DNA of 64,000 nt from Opisthocomus hoazin (lineage: Eukaryota > Chordata > Aves > Opisthocomiformes > Opisthocomidae): the NCBI RefSeq assembly GCF_030867145.1, contig NC_134454.1:64338308-64402307 (forward strand), given 5' to 3'. Shown piece by piece: positions 63,991 to 64,000 of the stretch (positions are counted from its first letter, which is position 1; each line of letters starts with the position of its first letter). The translations under genes were made by a program, and so were the position numbers. The notes under the pieces were generated by a model. The model was not told the origin of the DNA. It did no database searches and was given only the letters and a program-made list of their open reading frames with translations.

Positions 63991-64000
63991 CCTCCTGCAC

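Noticed and set aside
1..64000. tRNA, rRNA, snRNA or miRNA genes and CRISPR-like arrays
   Set aside because: No tRNA box or rRNA-like pattern, and no regular repeat-spacer array, was found on either strand by eye.

Overview
The window looks like a piece of a bird genome. It is AT-rich, carries many CR1 LINE copies of different ages with the typical avian 3' tails, and holds one ERVL-like endogenous retrovirus. Two exons on the minus strand encode the C-terminal end of arylsulfatase B (ARSB), which is Z-linked in chicken. Nothing bacterial, phage-like or CRISPR-like was seen.

Layout. About 1-18 kb is intron-like or intergenic DNA interrupted by the retroviral insertion (about 4.35-8.73 kb, plus strand): pro-pol remnants and a 3' LTR, with no recognisable gag, 5' LTR or env. 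At 18.1-18.3 kb a minus-strand segment has the layout of a terminal coding exon, but I do not recognise the protein. From 21.1 to 22.9 kb lie two ancient CR1 copies. A strong CpG island (about 29.1-30.6 kb) with a GGGA tandem repeat marks a promoter. The human gene order LHFPL2-ARSB, with both genes in the same orientation, makes the LHFPL2 5' end the best guess, but no LHFPL2 coding exon is visible. From 30.6 to 53.5 kb is gene-poor DNA with two CR1 3' ends and a pair of diverged copies of an unnamed dispersed repeat (31.2 and 45.7 kb). An ancient CR1 (53.5-54.3 kb) lies just beyond the ARSB stop codon and may supply its poly(A) signal.

ARSB exons 7 and 8 (human numbering) are at 55.78-55.90 and 54.95-55.21 kb on the minus strand. 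The rest of the gene should lie to the right, beyond the window or in unrecognised small exons. In that intron, 59.6-63.2 kb is a long 5'-truncated antisense CR1. Its endonuclease and reverse transcriptase motifs are almost complete, but ORF2 carries one stop and two frameshifts. Another very old CR1 (63.4-64.0 kb) follows on the plus strand.

Functionally, the only securely identified host gene is ARSB, a lysosomal sulfatase. Most other recognisable coding sequence is mobile-element protein in various states of decay. I found no convincing new gene system. The items most worth checking are the unassigned terminal exon at 18.2 kb, the dispersed-repeat pair, the CpG-island promoter and the short open frame between pol and the LTR.
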